Part shown: positions 1 to 6,545 of the stretch, one piece after another | How the letters are laid out: each line of letters begins with the position of its first letter | How positions within the stretch are numbered: position 1 is the first letter of the stretch | NCBI GenBank assembly: GCA_022704645.1 | Contig: JAKJGA010000093.1 | Span: 1-6,588, forward strand | Length of the DNA stretch: 6,588 nt | Source of the DNA: Spirochaetota bacterium | GTDB lineage: Bacteria > Spirochaetota > UBA4802 > JAFGJZ01 | Direction: 5' to 3' | Program-made: the position numbers and the translations under genes | Notes under the pieces: model-generated | What the model saw: only the letters and a program-made list of their open reading frames with translations | Told to the model about the DNA's origin: nothing | The model's database searches: none

Positions 1-787
1 AATTTAAAAGTTCTCCGAATTCATCTTTTCTTTTTTCTTCAATAGTTTTACTGAAATTTCCTTCTGACATTACATGAGCAAGAGAAAGAGATTTCTTTAT
101 AGGTATGCTTATAAATCTGGTTAGAGAAACACCGGTTATTATTAATATTAATAAAACAGCGGTTATTAATATAAAAGAATTAATTAAAATTTGTTTAAAA
201 GAATTCATTGCTCTGTTATAATCTTCTTTTGCAAGAACTAAAGACTCATCTGTCAGATTGTTTATGCTGTTTCTCATTTTAGAAAAAGTTTCTTCATATT
301 CACCAAAATATATTTTTTGAGCTTTGTCTACTTGACCTTGATCGATAAGCTTTACTAATTCTCCGGTGATTTGTTTAACCGCTGTGTAATTAGCTTTAAA
401 GCTGTCAAAGGATTCCATATTTATTTTGCTGAAATTATCTTCTCCATGTATTGTTTTAAATTTGTTAAATCTGGTTTCAGTCTGATCAATATTTTCAAAT
501 ATTTCCTTGGTCAGCCGTGCATGAAGTTCTATAGGAATTTTGTCTTTGTTCATTGATTTGAAATTCAAGTAATGGCTTATAGCAATGCTTGACTGATATG
601 CGTCACGGTCTGATTCAACAAGAAAGTCTATTCCCTGCATATGAATTTCATAAATTGAATCGATATCAGCTTTCATGGAGAAGCTGAAACGAAGAGAGAT
701 TAAAAGACCTGCCGAAACGGCAATTACAATTATACCGAAAAAAAGTATAAATTTAGTTCGGGTTTTCAGGTTGTTTATAGACGGCAT
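1..787 (-). CDS. Methyl-accepting chemotaxis protein-like HAMP receptor, N-terminal part (3' end beyond the window)
   Basis: An open frame runs from an ATG at 785-787 to the left edge without a stop, giving 262 residues; the C-terminus lies outside the window. A GGGAGG Shine-Dalgarno sits about 4 nt upstream of the ATG (793-798). Layout: short basic cytoplasmic N-tail (1-12), TM1 (about 13-32), a polar, probably all-helical extracytoplasmic domain (about 33-195), TM2 (about 200-222), then the start of a HAMP domain (about 225-262) with P229 in the first helix and a DEFGEL motif at 255-260. An ESDRDAYQ motif at 58-65 is of the kind seen in four-helix-bundle MCP sensor domains. This is a membrane sensor passing a periplasmic signal through HAMP. 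From family knowledge the missing part is most likely an MCP signalling domain acting on CheA/CheW, but a histidine kinase or cyclase output cannot be excluded. The ligand is unknown. It is divergent from the flavodoxin gene. Confidence 0.78.
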   Translation of the reverse strand, partial: MPSINNLKTRTKFILFFGIIVIAVSAGLLISLRFSFSMKADIDSIYEIHMQGIDFLVESDRDAYQSSIAISHYLNFKSMNKDKIPIELHARLTKEIFENIDQTETRFNKFKTIHGEDNFSKINMESFDSFKANYTAVKQITGELVKLIDQGQVDKAQKIYFGEYEETFSKMRNSINNLTDESLVLAKEDYNRAMNSFKQILINSFILITAVLLILIITGVSLTRFISIPIKKSLSLAHVMSEGNFSKTIEEKRKDEFGELLN

Positions 788-815
788 AAAACCTCCCGTT
801 TAGAAACTGATAATT

Positions 816-821
816 ATTATA
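816..821 (-). promoter_or_regulatory. Candidate -10 box for the receptor gene
   Basis: The minus strand reads a perfect TATAAT here, 28 nt upstream of the receptor ATG, which would give a 5' leader of about 20 nt carrying the GGGAGG ribosome site. No good TTGACA-like -35 lies 16-18 nt further upstream (ATTTTA is at 17 nt), so the promoter is only partly supported. In DNA this AT-rich a TATAAT can arise by chance. I saw no sigma-28 or sigma-54 consensus. Confidence 0.4.
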
Positions 822-935
822 TAGTAAGCAATGAGTTATAAAATTAAGCAGTACGAAGTATATTTGATTATTTATCTGAAATCAAGAAATAATATATTAA
901 GTAGTAATTACATTAAATGATTGGGATTATAAATT

Positions 936-955
936 AATTATTAATTGCAATAATT
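936..955. repeat. Small AT-rich inverted repeat in the divergent intergenic region
   Basis: AATTATT and its reverse complement AATAATT flank a 6-nt spacer (AATTGC). It lies between the divergent receptor and flavodoxin-like genes, 58 nt before the latter. It could be an operator, but the surrounding 788-1013 region is so AT-rich that a 7-bp dyad is weak evidence. Nothing else coding or structured was recognised in this 226-nt gap. Confidence 0.25.
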
Positions 956-1013
956 CTAATTATGTTTCGTCAGTATCTATAGGGTATTCCCTGTAATTAA
1001 TTGGAGGATAAGG

Positions 1014-1499
1014 ATGAAAATATTAATCGCGTATTACTCAAAAACCGGTGTAACCAAAAGACTGGCTGAAAAACTTTCGAGTAAACTTGGAGCAGAAATA
1101 GAAGTGCTGATTGATAAAAAGAAAAGGTCAGGTATTCTGGGATGGATTTTCGGAGGAAGAGACGGAATGAAAAAAAATCCTACCGAAATTGGAAAAATTA
1201 AACATGACCCTTCAAAATATGACGTAGTTATTGTAGGTGGACCTCTTTGGGGTTTTAATAGTGTGGCTCCGGCAGCCAGAACATTTCTGACGCAGAATAT
1301 TGATAAAATCAGGAAAGTTGCTTTCTTTATGACAAGAGGCGGAGCGAAGCCTTCAACTGCGGCATTGCTTGATTTAAAAGATGTTTCTTCAGGAAAAGCT
1401 TTAGATGACACACTTGATTTGCGCGAGTCTGAATTGGATTCTGATATATCTCGTGAAAAAATTGAAATATTTGCTAAAGTAATTGAAAAAATAAAATAG
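1014..1499 (+). CDS. Flavodoxin-family protein (FMN-binding)
   Basis: A 161-residue protein with a classic flavodoxin fold pattern. The N-terminal strand ILIAYYS runs into the FMN phosphate-binding loop S9-K-T-G-V-T14. The second flavin loop follows strand VVIVGGPLWG (71-80), and the third follows strand KVAFFMTRGG (101-110). The length fits short-chain flavodoxin-like proteins (about 140-170). The insert at 35-60 (basic, with GWIFGGRDG) differs from textbook electron-transfer flavodoxins and resembles the broader 'flavodoxin family protein' group. It is probably a soluble cytoplasmic FMN protein carrying electrons or reducing a small substrate; its partner is unknown. The start is well fixed by GGAGG at 1003-1007, 6 nt before the ATG. 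It is a single-gene unit, divergent from the receptor and convergent with the MATE gene. Its TAG stop sits inside the following terminator stem. Family is sure; exact role is not. Confidence 0.88.
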   Translation: MKILIAYYSKTGVTKRLAEKLSSKLGAEIEVLIDKKKRSGILGWIFGGRDGMKKNPTEIGKIKHDPSKYDVVIVGGPLWGFNSVAPAARTFLTQNIDKIRKVAFFMTRGGAKPSTAALLDLKDVSSGKALDDTLDLRESELDSDISREKIEIFAKVIEKIK

Positions 1500-1527
1500 C
1501 AGTCTGTGTTTTATCAGACTGCTATTT
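1494..1527. terminator. Bidirectional rho-independent terminator between the convergent flavodoxin and MATE genes
   Basis: A perfect 13-bp inverted repeat (AAATAGCAGTCTG / CAGACTGCTATTT) encloses an 8-nt loop at 1507-1514. Read on the minus strand it is followed by a T-rich tail (about TTTTATTTTTT), so it should end the MATE transcript 66 nt after that gene's stop. Read on the plus strand only TTT follows, so termination of the flavodoxin gene may be weaker. The flavodoxin TAG stop (1497-1499) is part of the left arm. Confidence 0.85.
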
Positions 1528-1593
1528 GAAAAAAATAATTGAATAAGAAGCTGTTATAAGAATAATCAGATAAAGCTTATTTCGAAAATCTGT

Positions 1594-3027
1594 TTATTTG
1601 TCAAATACAGCTTTTTTCCATTTTCCCGATCTCCATCTAAGATAAAGAACGGCAGGAAAAAGCATAAACATAATAACCAGTGCCAGCCATGCAGTTTCTC
1701 CGCCCAGATTTAGTTTGATAAGAAGTACGTATAGAATACCAACCAGAGTCCAATGAATTACGGCCATTGCTCCCATTGTCCAGAAAGTATCACCTGAACC
1801 TCTGAGCGCGCCGGCAAAAACTACCATAAACGCTTCAATTGTTATGTAAATTGACGCAACTTTAATCATAAAGACTGCAAGATCAAATGAATCAAGAAAT
1901 ATCTGATCGACTGGATCAGGTCTGAAAAAGTTTACAAGAACATCCGGAAAAACGAGAAAAGCGACAAATACAAAAGCTGTAAAAATCCATCCGACTCTGA
2001 GTCCTGAAAAGATGGAACGTTTTATCGCATGAATGTCTTTTGCCCCGACATATCTTCCGACAAGACTCGTTACTCCTGTTTCAATTCCCATTAGCGGAAC
2101 GAATGTAACCATGTCCCAGTTGAACATTATGGTTGAAGCGGTTGCTACGGCAAGACCTCTGGAATGAAAAAGCATAATCATTCCCTGAAAAGCTATCATG
2201 TTTAAAAACATTTCGCCGCCCATAGGTGTGCCGAGTTTAATCAGGTCTTTGAATATATTTTTCTGAAACCTTATTCTGAATGAAGTTCCAAAATTCAGTC
2301 TTCTTGTTTTCTTTAAAAATTCAAACAAAAGAATTAGAACTGAACAAACTCCCCCTGTTATTGTTCCTATTGCTGCACCCTTTATTCCCATAGCCGGAAA
2401 ACCAAAATGTCCGAATATTAGAATATAGTTTAACGTGAAATTAACCAATACTCCTGTTATTGTAGCTTTCATTATTATTTTCGTTTCGCCTATACCAGAA
2501 AAAAATGAAGACAGTGAATGTCTTAATAAAGGTATTATTGAGGCGAATATAAGCATGTCGAAGTAGAGAATCTGCGGTTCAAGCTGAATTGGATCTATTC
2601 CTGATTTTTTAAAAATCAGATGCATCACAGGTCTGAGTAAAATAAGAGTAGGCCAGGCTATCAGAGTTAAAATGAATGCATGTGATGTTACTGCTCCTGT
2701 TTCATTTTTTTTCCCTGAACCGAATCTCTGGGCTACCATCGCTGTCGAATATCCGATGAGACCAAAGAAGAATGTGGCAGAGGCGAAGCTCGCCAAGCCT
2801 CCGACCATTGCAGCATTCATCTGTTCGGAACCTATTCTGGATAGAAATAGTCTGTCCACAAATGTCATTACTGAATCGAATGAAAGTGAAATCATCATAG
2901 GTATTGCGATTGAAAGCATTTCTTTCATTCCGCCGCGGTGTTTTTTGTCTCCAAGCGGAGCGTGCGTGCTTTCTGCAATTACGTGAAGTTCCTGAATTTC
3001 GAGTTGCTCGGAATTTTCCTGAGTCAT
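1594..3027 (-). CDS. MATE-family multidrug/toxic compound efflux transporter (NorM-like)
   Basis: An inner-membrane secondary transporter of the MATE family, which exports organic cations or drugs in exchange for Na+ or H+. With the ATG at 3025-3027 the protein is 477 residues, a normal length, with about 12 hydrophobic segments in two homologous halves (about 36-206 and 262-465) and a polar, probably cytoplasmic N-tail of about 33 residues. Family marks: AMVAQRFGSGK (97-107) and its counterpart GVTSLVGRYVGAK (318-330); SGIGETK (177-183) and its counterpart LRGSGDT (408-414); GIKGAAIGT (214-222) before TM6. Start: an in-frame TTG at 3090 would add 21 residues, including a His-rich run (FRHHRHQPHR), but the ATG has a GGGG ribosome site 6 nt upstream (3034-3037). 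Substrate is unknown. It lies 214 nt downstream of ruvB in the same direction and ends at the shared terminator at 1494-1527. Nothing looks broken. Confidence 0.92.
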   Translation of the reverse strand: MTQENSEQLEIQELHVIAESTHAPLGDKKHRGGMKEMLSIAIPMMISLSFDSVMTFVDRLFLSRIGSEQMNAAMVGGLASFASATFFFGLIGYSTAMVAQRFGSGKKNETGAVTSHAFILTLIAWPTLILLRPVMHLIFKKSGIDPIQLEPQILYFDMLIFASIIPLLRHSLSSFFSGIGETKIIMKATITGVLVNFTLNYILIFGHFGFPAMGIKGAAIGTITGGVCSVLILLFEFLKKTRRLNFGTSFRIRFQKNIFKDLIKLGTPMGGEMFLNMIAFQGMIMLFHSRGLAVATASTIMFNWDMVTFVPLMGIETGVTSLVGRYVGAKDIHAIKRSIFSGLRVGWIFTAFVFVAFLVFPDVLVNFFRPDPVDQIFLDSFDLAVFMIKVASIYITIEAFMVVFAGALRGSGDTFWTMGAMAVIHWTLVGILYVLLIKLNLGGETAWLALVIMFMLFPAVLYLRWRSGKWKKAVFDK

Positions 3028-3171
3028 AAATTTCCCCGTGAGTCTATGTGGCTGATGCCGGTGATGTCTGAATACGCTGAATGAACGCAATTCAGGCGCG
3101 AATGATTTGTCTGATGCGAATGGGTTAATTCGGAAGGTGTTAGAATGTTAAGTTCATGACGGACATAAGAA

Positions 3172-3203
3172 AACAGCTGTTAAGAAAATCAAGCGAAATT
3201 TCG
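3172..3203. promoter_or_regulatory. Two perfect palindromes in the MATE leader, possible operator
   Basis: AACAGCTGTT (3172-3181) and CGAAATTTCG (3194-3203) are both perfect 10-bp dyads with centres 22 bp apart, about two helical turns. The first is flanked by a direct repeat of TAAGAAAA (3166-3173 and 3181-3188). On the minus strand a weak TTGATT (3187-3192) and a poor TTATGT (3163-3168) would place the first dyad in the promoter spacer. Regulation of the MATE gene by a repressor is an inference. Neither palindrome forms a usable terminator hairpin, and I found no clear terminator for ruvB in this gap. Confidence 0.35.
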
Positions 3204-3241
3204 ACAATTGTTTTTATCTGTTGAAAAAATAGTGTAATATC

Positions 3242-4270
3242 TCAAGAATTCCAGATTTCGGGTTGATCATCTCTGATGAATTTCTTGTTGAGATGGGCAT
3301 AAGCGAGTTTTGTTGCCATTCTTCCGCGTGAAGTTCTTTTGAGAAGACCTGATTGAACAAGAAAAGGTTCATAATATTCTTCTATAGTATCGGTTTCTTC
3401 TCCGACACTGATAGCAATAGTTTTTACTCCTACCGGACCGCCGTCATAATGATCGATTATAACAGACAAAATTTTTCTATCCATTTCATCGAGACCGGCT
3501 TCATCTATTCCGAGTTGAGTAAGAGCATATTTTGCTGTTTCGTGAGAAATCTCTGATTCGCCTTTGACGATTGCGAAATCCGAAACTCTTCTGACCAGGC
3601 GGTTTACTATTCGCGGTGTTCTGCGTGATCTTTTTGCAATTTCGTCTGATGCTGAATCAGTTAGTGTATAGCCGAGTATTGATGATGATCTAAGTGCAAT
3701 TGTTTTTAATTCAGGATCTTCGTAGTAGTTAAGTTTGCAGGGAATTCCGAATCGATCACGGAGAGCGCTTGTTAAAAGTCCTGTACGTGTTGTAGCGCCT
3801 ATCAAGGTAAATGGAGAAATGCTGAGTTTGACGGATTTTGTTCCGACTCCCTGACCAATAAGAATGTCAATTGTTCGATCTTCCATGGCAGGATAAAGAA
3901 TCTCTTCAATTGCAGGTGAAAGACGGTGAATTTCATCGATAAACAGGATATCGTTAGGCTCAAGCGCAGTAAGAATTGATGCCAGATCTCCGGCTTTTTC
4001 TATAACAGGCGCTGACGTCGACTTTATGTTTACACCCATTTCTCTGGCGATTATAAAAGCAAGAGTTGTTTTCCCAAGTCCCGGAGGCCCTGCTAGTAGA
4101 ACATGATCAAGCGGGATTTTTCTCATTAATGCAGATTTAATGAAAACTTTTAGATTTTCAACAATTCCATTTTGTCCTATAAACTGATCAAGAAGCTGAG
4201 GTCTGAGATTTCTCTCTTCGTCATCTTCTTTAGTTTTGCATGGAGATAGGATGTCGTCTTCACTTGACAT
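3242..4270 (-). CDS. ruvB: Holliday junction branch migration ATPase RuvB
   Basis: The hexameric AAA+ motor of the RuvAB complex, which drives branch migration of Holliday junctions in recombination and DNA repair, in the cytoplasm. With the ATG at 4270 it is 342 residues, close to the usual 330-350. Visible motifs: Walker A GPPGLGKTT (61-69); Walker B DILFIDEIH (107-115); the presensor beta-hairpin region (about 127-148) that contacts RuvA; sensor I GATTR (158-162); arginine-finger region LRDRFG (170-175); sensor 2 TPRIVNR (218-224); C-terminal winged helix from GGPVGV (277) through TSRGRMAT (313-320). Residue 217 is Arg where E. coli RuvB has Gly (RGTPR), probably neutral. The ATG overlaps the upstream ptsN-type gene by 11 nt and has no clear Shine-Dalgarno, so translational coupling is likely; a GTG at 4276 would add two residues. 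No ruvA or ruvC is in the window. Confidence 0.96.
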   Translation of the reverse strand: MSSEDDILSPCKTKEDDEERNLRPQLLDQFIGQNGIVENLKVFIKSALMRKIPLDHVLLAGPPGLGKTTLAFIIAREMGVNIKSTSAPVIEKAGDLASILTALEPNDILFIDEIHRLSPAIEEILYPAMEDRTIDILIGQGVGTKSVKLSISPFTLIGATTRTGLLTSALRDRFGIPCKLNYYEDPELKTIALRSSSILGYTLTDSASDEIAKRSRRTPRIVNRLVRRVSDFAIVKGESEISHETAKYALTQLGIDEAGLDEMDRKILSVIIDHYDGGPVGVKTIAISVGEETDTIEEYYEPFLVQSGLLKRTSRGRMATKLAYAHLNKKFIRDDQPEIWNS

Positions 4271-4730
4271 TTGCACAGTTATCGGTAATGAACTTTTTAA
4301 TTTCGGAGGAGTCTTTAAGAGAAATCAATTTGTCTTTAAGCTGATCATTGTTCATAAATTTTGCAATTGCTGCCAGGTTTTTTACATGAAGCTGCATTTT
4401 TGATTTAGGGGAGAGAAGAAGAATAATAATCTGTACGGGTTCGTCATCTATTGCTTCGAAATTGATGCCTTTAGGAAGAATCGCCATTGCTATTTTAGGC
4501 TCTTCGATTTGATCTATAACACAATGCGGAATTGCGATTCCTTTTCCTATACCGGTGCTCATTGATTTTTCGCGTTCAATAAGTGCCTTTGTTATGGAAT
4601 CGGCAAGTTCACCGGGAAGCTGTCCGTTTTTAACAAGAAGATTTACCAAATATTTGATAATATCCCATCTGTTCGAAGGTTTATAGTCAGTAACTATCGT
4701 ATCAGGAAAAAGAGATTCAATCAAAATCAC
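4260..4730 (-). CDS. ptsN: PTS EIIA-type regulatory protein (PtsN / EIIA-Ntr family)
   Basis: A single-domain, 156-residue cytoplasmic EIIA of the fructose/nitrogen type. The phospho-accepting site is H69 in GIGKGIAIPHC (60-70). A second family-typical histidine, H115, precedes the helix KNLAAIAKFM. The region LPKGINFEAIDDEPVQIIILLLSP (85-108) matches the family's central strands. Known EIIA-Ntr proteins take phosphate from EI-Ntr/NPr and regulate targets such as K+ transport and metabolism; no membrane EIIB/EIIC is fused or adjacent, favouring a regulatory role. The start is GTG at 4728-4730: an in-frame TAA lies two codons upstream, and GAGG at 4738-4741 is spaced 7 nt. The 3' end overlaps ruvB by 11 nt. 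It lies 81 nt after glnS, beyond a terminator-like hairpin, so it probably has its own promoter. PtsN versus a fructose EIIA is inferred from architecture. Confidence 0.88.
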   Translation of the reverse strand: MILIESLFPDTIVTDYKPSNRWDIIKYLVNLLVKNGQLPGELADSITKALIEREKSMSTGIGKGIAIPHCVIDQIEEPKIAMAILPKGINFEAIDDEPVQIIILLLSPKSKMQLHVKNLAAIAKFMNNDQLKDKLISLKDSSEIKKFITDNCANVK

Positions 4731-4737
4731 AGCTTAA

Positions 4738-4741
4738 CCTC
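4738..4741 (-). promoter_or_regulatory. Ribosome binding site fixing the ptsN GTG start
   Basis: The minus strand reads TTTTGAGGTTAAGCTGTG. GAGG lies 7 nt before the GTG, and the TAA in this stretch is in frame with it, so no longer protein is possible. No ATG occurs in the following conserved N-terminal codons, which makes the GTG the only good start. Confidence 0.7.
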
Positions 4742-4757
4742 AAAAAATCACATGCCG

Positions 4758-4789
4758 AATATAGTCAGGCAAAGTGCGGATTTAGTCAA
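4758..4789 (-). promoter_or_regulatory. Candidate promoter for ptsN-ruvB
   Basis: On the minus strand TTGACT (4784-4789; 5 of 6 to the -35 consensus) and TATATT (4758-4763; 5 of 6 to the -10 consensus) are separated by 20 nt, longer than the ideal 17. It lies just after the glnS hairpin and would start a transcript with a leader of about 20 nt containing the GAGG site. The position makes sense for restarting transcription, but the spacing lowers confidence. Confidence 0.4.
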
Positions 4790-4795
4790 GATTAA

Positions 4796-4817
4796 AAATA
4801 GTCCAAACGGACTACTT
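4796..4817 (-). terminator. Rho-independent terminator of glnS, overlapping its stop codon
   Basis: On the minus strand AAGTAGTCC and GGACTATTT form a 9-bp stem (one G-U pair) around a GTTT loop. The right arm runs into a T-stretch (five T then AAT). The glnS TAG stop (4812-4814) lies in the first arm. The stem is short with only moderate GC, so read-through into ptsN is possible. Confidence 0.6.
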
Positions 4818-6491
4818 GTTAATCTTATTAAAACTATCTTTCAGGCTGACGGTTTTATTGAAAACTATTTTTTCCGGAGTGCTGTCATAGTCAACACAGA
4901 AATATCCATGTCTCTCGAACTGATAAGATTCTGAAGAAGCGCAGCCTGAAACAGTTGGTTCAATATAAGCTTTTATTACTTTAAGTGAATCCGGGTTGAT
5001 GTTAGTTTTATAATCTTTTCCCTCTTCGGTATTGAAAGGGTTTTCTTTTAAAAATAGTTTGTCGTAAAGTCTTGTTTCAATTTGAAGAGCGTGGTCAGCC
5101 GATACCCAGTGAATTGTACCTTTAACTTTTCTTCCGTCCGGAGAATAACCTGTTTTAGTTTGAGGATCATATTCACAAATGACTTCAGTAATGTTGCCGG
5201 ATGAATCTTTTATGAAATCGGTACATTTAACAAAGTATGTACCTCTAAGACGCACTTCATTTCCTGGGAATAGTCTGTGGTATTTTGGCGGTGGAACTTC
5301 AGCAAAATCTTCTCTTTCAATGTAAAGAGTTTTGGAAAATGGAACTTTTCTTTTCCCTGCTGTTTCGTCTTCCGGATTATTGATGAGTTCAATTTCTTCT
5401 GTTTGATTTTCCGGATAGTTTTTAATTGTTAGTTTAAGCGGATTAAGTACAGCCATTACTCTTTTAGCTTTTTTGTTGAGATCTTCACGGACACAATGCT
5501 CAAGAAAAGCGAAGTCAACAGTACTATCGGTTTTTGAAACACCGATTTTTTCAGCAAATGAGCGTACGGCTTCGGAGGTGTATCCTCTTCTTCTTATTCC
5601 GCAAATGGTCGGCATTCTCGGGTCATCCCATCCGGAAACAGTTTTGCTTTTAACAAGATCGAGAAGTATGCGCTTGCTCATTACGGTGTATGTGAGGTTT
5701 AATCTTGCAAATTCTATCTGTCGTGGTCTGATTTGACCTTCTTCGCATATCTGATCAAGAAACCAGTCATAAAGAGGTCTATGAATTTCAAATTCAAGAG
5801 TACATATTGAATGTGTGATTCCTTCGATGAAATCGCTTTGCCCGTGCGCGAAATCATACATCGGATAGATGCACCATTTATCGCCGGTACGGTGATGATG
5901 AGAGCGCAGTATTCTGTAAAGAACCGGATCGCGCATCTGCATGTTCGGTGTTGACATATCGGTTTTAGCGCGTAAAGTTTTTGTTCCGTCCGGGAATCCG
6001 CCGTCTTTCATCTTTGAAAATAGTTCGAGGTTTTCTTCTATTGAGCGGTTTCTATAAGGAGATTCTTTACCGGGCACAGTTGGAGTTCCTCTGCTTTGGG
6101 CAACTTCGTCTGCACTCATATCACAGACATAGGCCTTGTTTTTCTTTATAAGTAATTCTGCCCAGGAATAAAGCTGCTCGAAGTAATCGGATGCATAGCG
6201 GGGTTCACCGTTCCATTCGAATCCGAGCCACTTAATATCATCCATTATTGAATTAACGTATTCTGTATCTTCTTTTACAGGATTGGTATCGTCAAAGCGG
6301 AGATTACATTTACCGCCGTATTTATTAGCCAGGCCGAAGTTAAGACATATTGATTTTGCATGTCCGATGTGAAGATATCCGTTAGGTTCAGGCGGGAATC
6401 TGGTAATTATTTTTTTTTCAGGATTAGCTGAAAGTTCCTTTTCGATAATTTGTTCAATGAAATTAAGTGATTTTTTTTCTACGGATTCCAT
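4812..6491 (-). CDS. glnS: Glutaminyl-tRNA synthetase
   Basis: A cytoplasmic class I aminoacyl-tRNA synthetase that joins glutamine to tRNA-Gln using ATP. It has 559 residues, close to the E. coli enzyme's 554. The Rossmann catalytic domain carries PPEPNGYLHIGHAKS (33-47, HIGH at 41-44), LRFDDTNP (64-71) and the KMSKS-type loop VMSKR (270-274). WDDPRMPT (288-295) and RRRGYT (300-305) are strongly GlnRS-type, and the C-terminal half (about 345-555) fits the two beta-barrel anticodon-binding domain. GlnRS rather than discriminating GluRS is supported by these motifs and the beta-barrel C-terminus. The ATG has GGAGG at 6496-6500, 4 nt upstream. Its presence means the cell can charge tRNA-Gln directly instead of relying only on GatCAB transamidation. 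It is first in the minus-strand series here and ends in a hairpin overlapping its own stop codon. Confidence 0.97.
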   Translation of the reverse strand: MESVEKKSLNFIEQIIEKELSANPEKKIITRFPPEPNGYLHIGHAKSICLNFGLANKYGGKCNLRFDDTNPVKEDTEYVNSIMDDIKWLGFEWNGEPRYASDYFEQLYSWAELLIKKNKAYVCDMSADEVAQSRGTPTVPGKESPYRNRSIEENLELFSKMKDGGFPDGTKTLRAKTDMSTPNMQMRDPVLYRILRSHHHRTGDKWCIYPMYDFAHGQSDFIEGITHSICTLEFEIHRPLYDWFLDQICEEGQIRPRQIEFARLNLTYTVMSKRILLDLVKSKTVSGWDDPRMPTICGIRRRGYTSEAVRSFAEKIGVSKTDSTVDFAFLEHCVREDLNKKAKRVMAVLNPLKLTIKNYPENQTEEIELINNPEDETAGKRKVPFSKTLYIEREDFAEVPPPKYHRLFPGNEVRLRGTYFVKCTDFIKDSSGNITEVICEYDPQTKTGYSPDGRKVKGTIHWVSADHALQIETRLYDKLFLKENPFNTEEGKDYKTNINPDSLKVIKAYIEPTVSGCASSESYQFERHGYFCVDYDSTPEKIVFNKTVSLKDSFNKINK

Positions 6492-6515
6492 TTTTCCTCC
6501 AGATCAGACTTTTCC

Positions 6516-6545
6516 TATAAATCCGTAATGGTTCAAACATGTCAA
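6516..6545 (-). promoter_or_regulatory. Candidate glnS promoter
   Basis: The minus strand has a perfect TTGACA at 6540-6545. Downstream, TTTATA (6516-6521) lies at 18-nt spacing, and the better TATAGG (6514-6519) at 20-nt spacing. Either would give a short leader of about 15-20 nt with the GGAGG site. The rest of 6492-6588 shows no gene or hairpin that I can support; the upstream neighbour lies beyond the right edge. Confidence 0.45.

Noticed and set aside
371..556. 61-residue plus-strand open frame
   Set aside because: It lies antisense inside the receptor sensor domain; no ribosome site or recognisable domain; a shadow of the minus-strand coding frame.
981..992. AGGG-TATT-CCCT mini-hairpin upstream of the flavodoxin-like gene
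   Set aside because: A 4-bp stem is too short to support a riboswitch, attenuator or operator call.
1034..1411. 125-residue minus-strand open frame
   Set aside because: It is fully antisense to the well-supported flavodoxin-like gene and shows no family motifs.
2672..2986. 104-residue plus-strand open frame
   Set aside because: It is antisense to the conserved N-terminal half of the MATE transporter; no independent support.
3091..3241. Possible ruvB terminator or small RNA in the ruvB-MATE gap
   Set aside because: The palindromes here have no usable loop and no stem followed by a T-run, so neither a terminator nor an RNA gene is supported.
4752..4934. 60-residue plus-strand open frame spanning the glnS-ptsN gap
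   Set aside because: It overlaps the glnS 3' end, its terminator and the ptsN promoter region, has no ribosome site and no recognisable domain.
5210..5736. Two short open frames inside glnS (5210-5392 minus, 5473-5736 plus)
   Set aside because: Both are shadows of the glnS frame, whose translation is conserved throughout this stretch.
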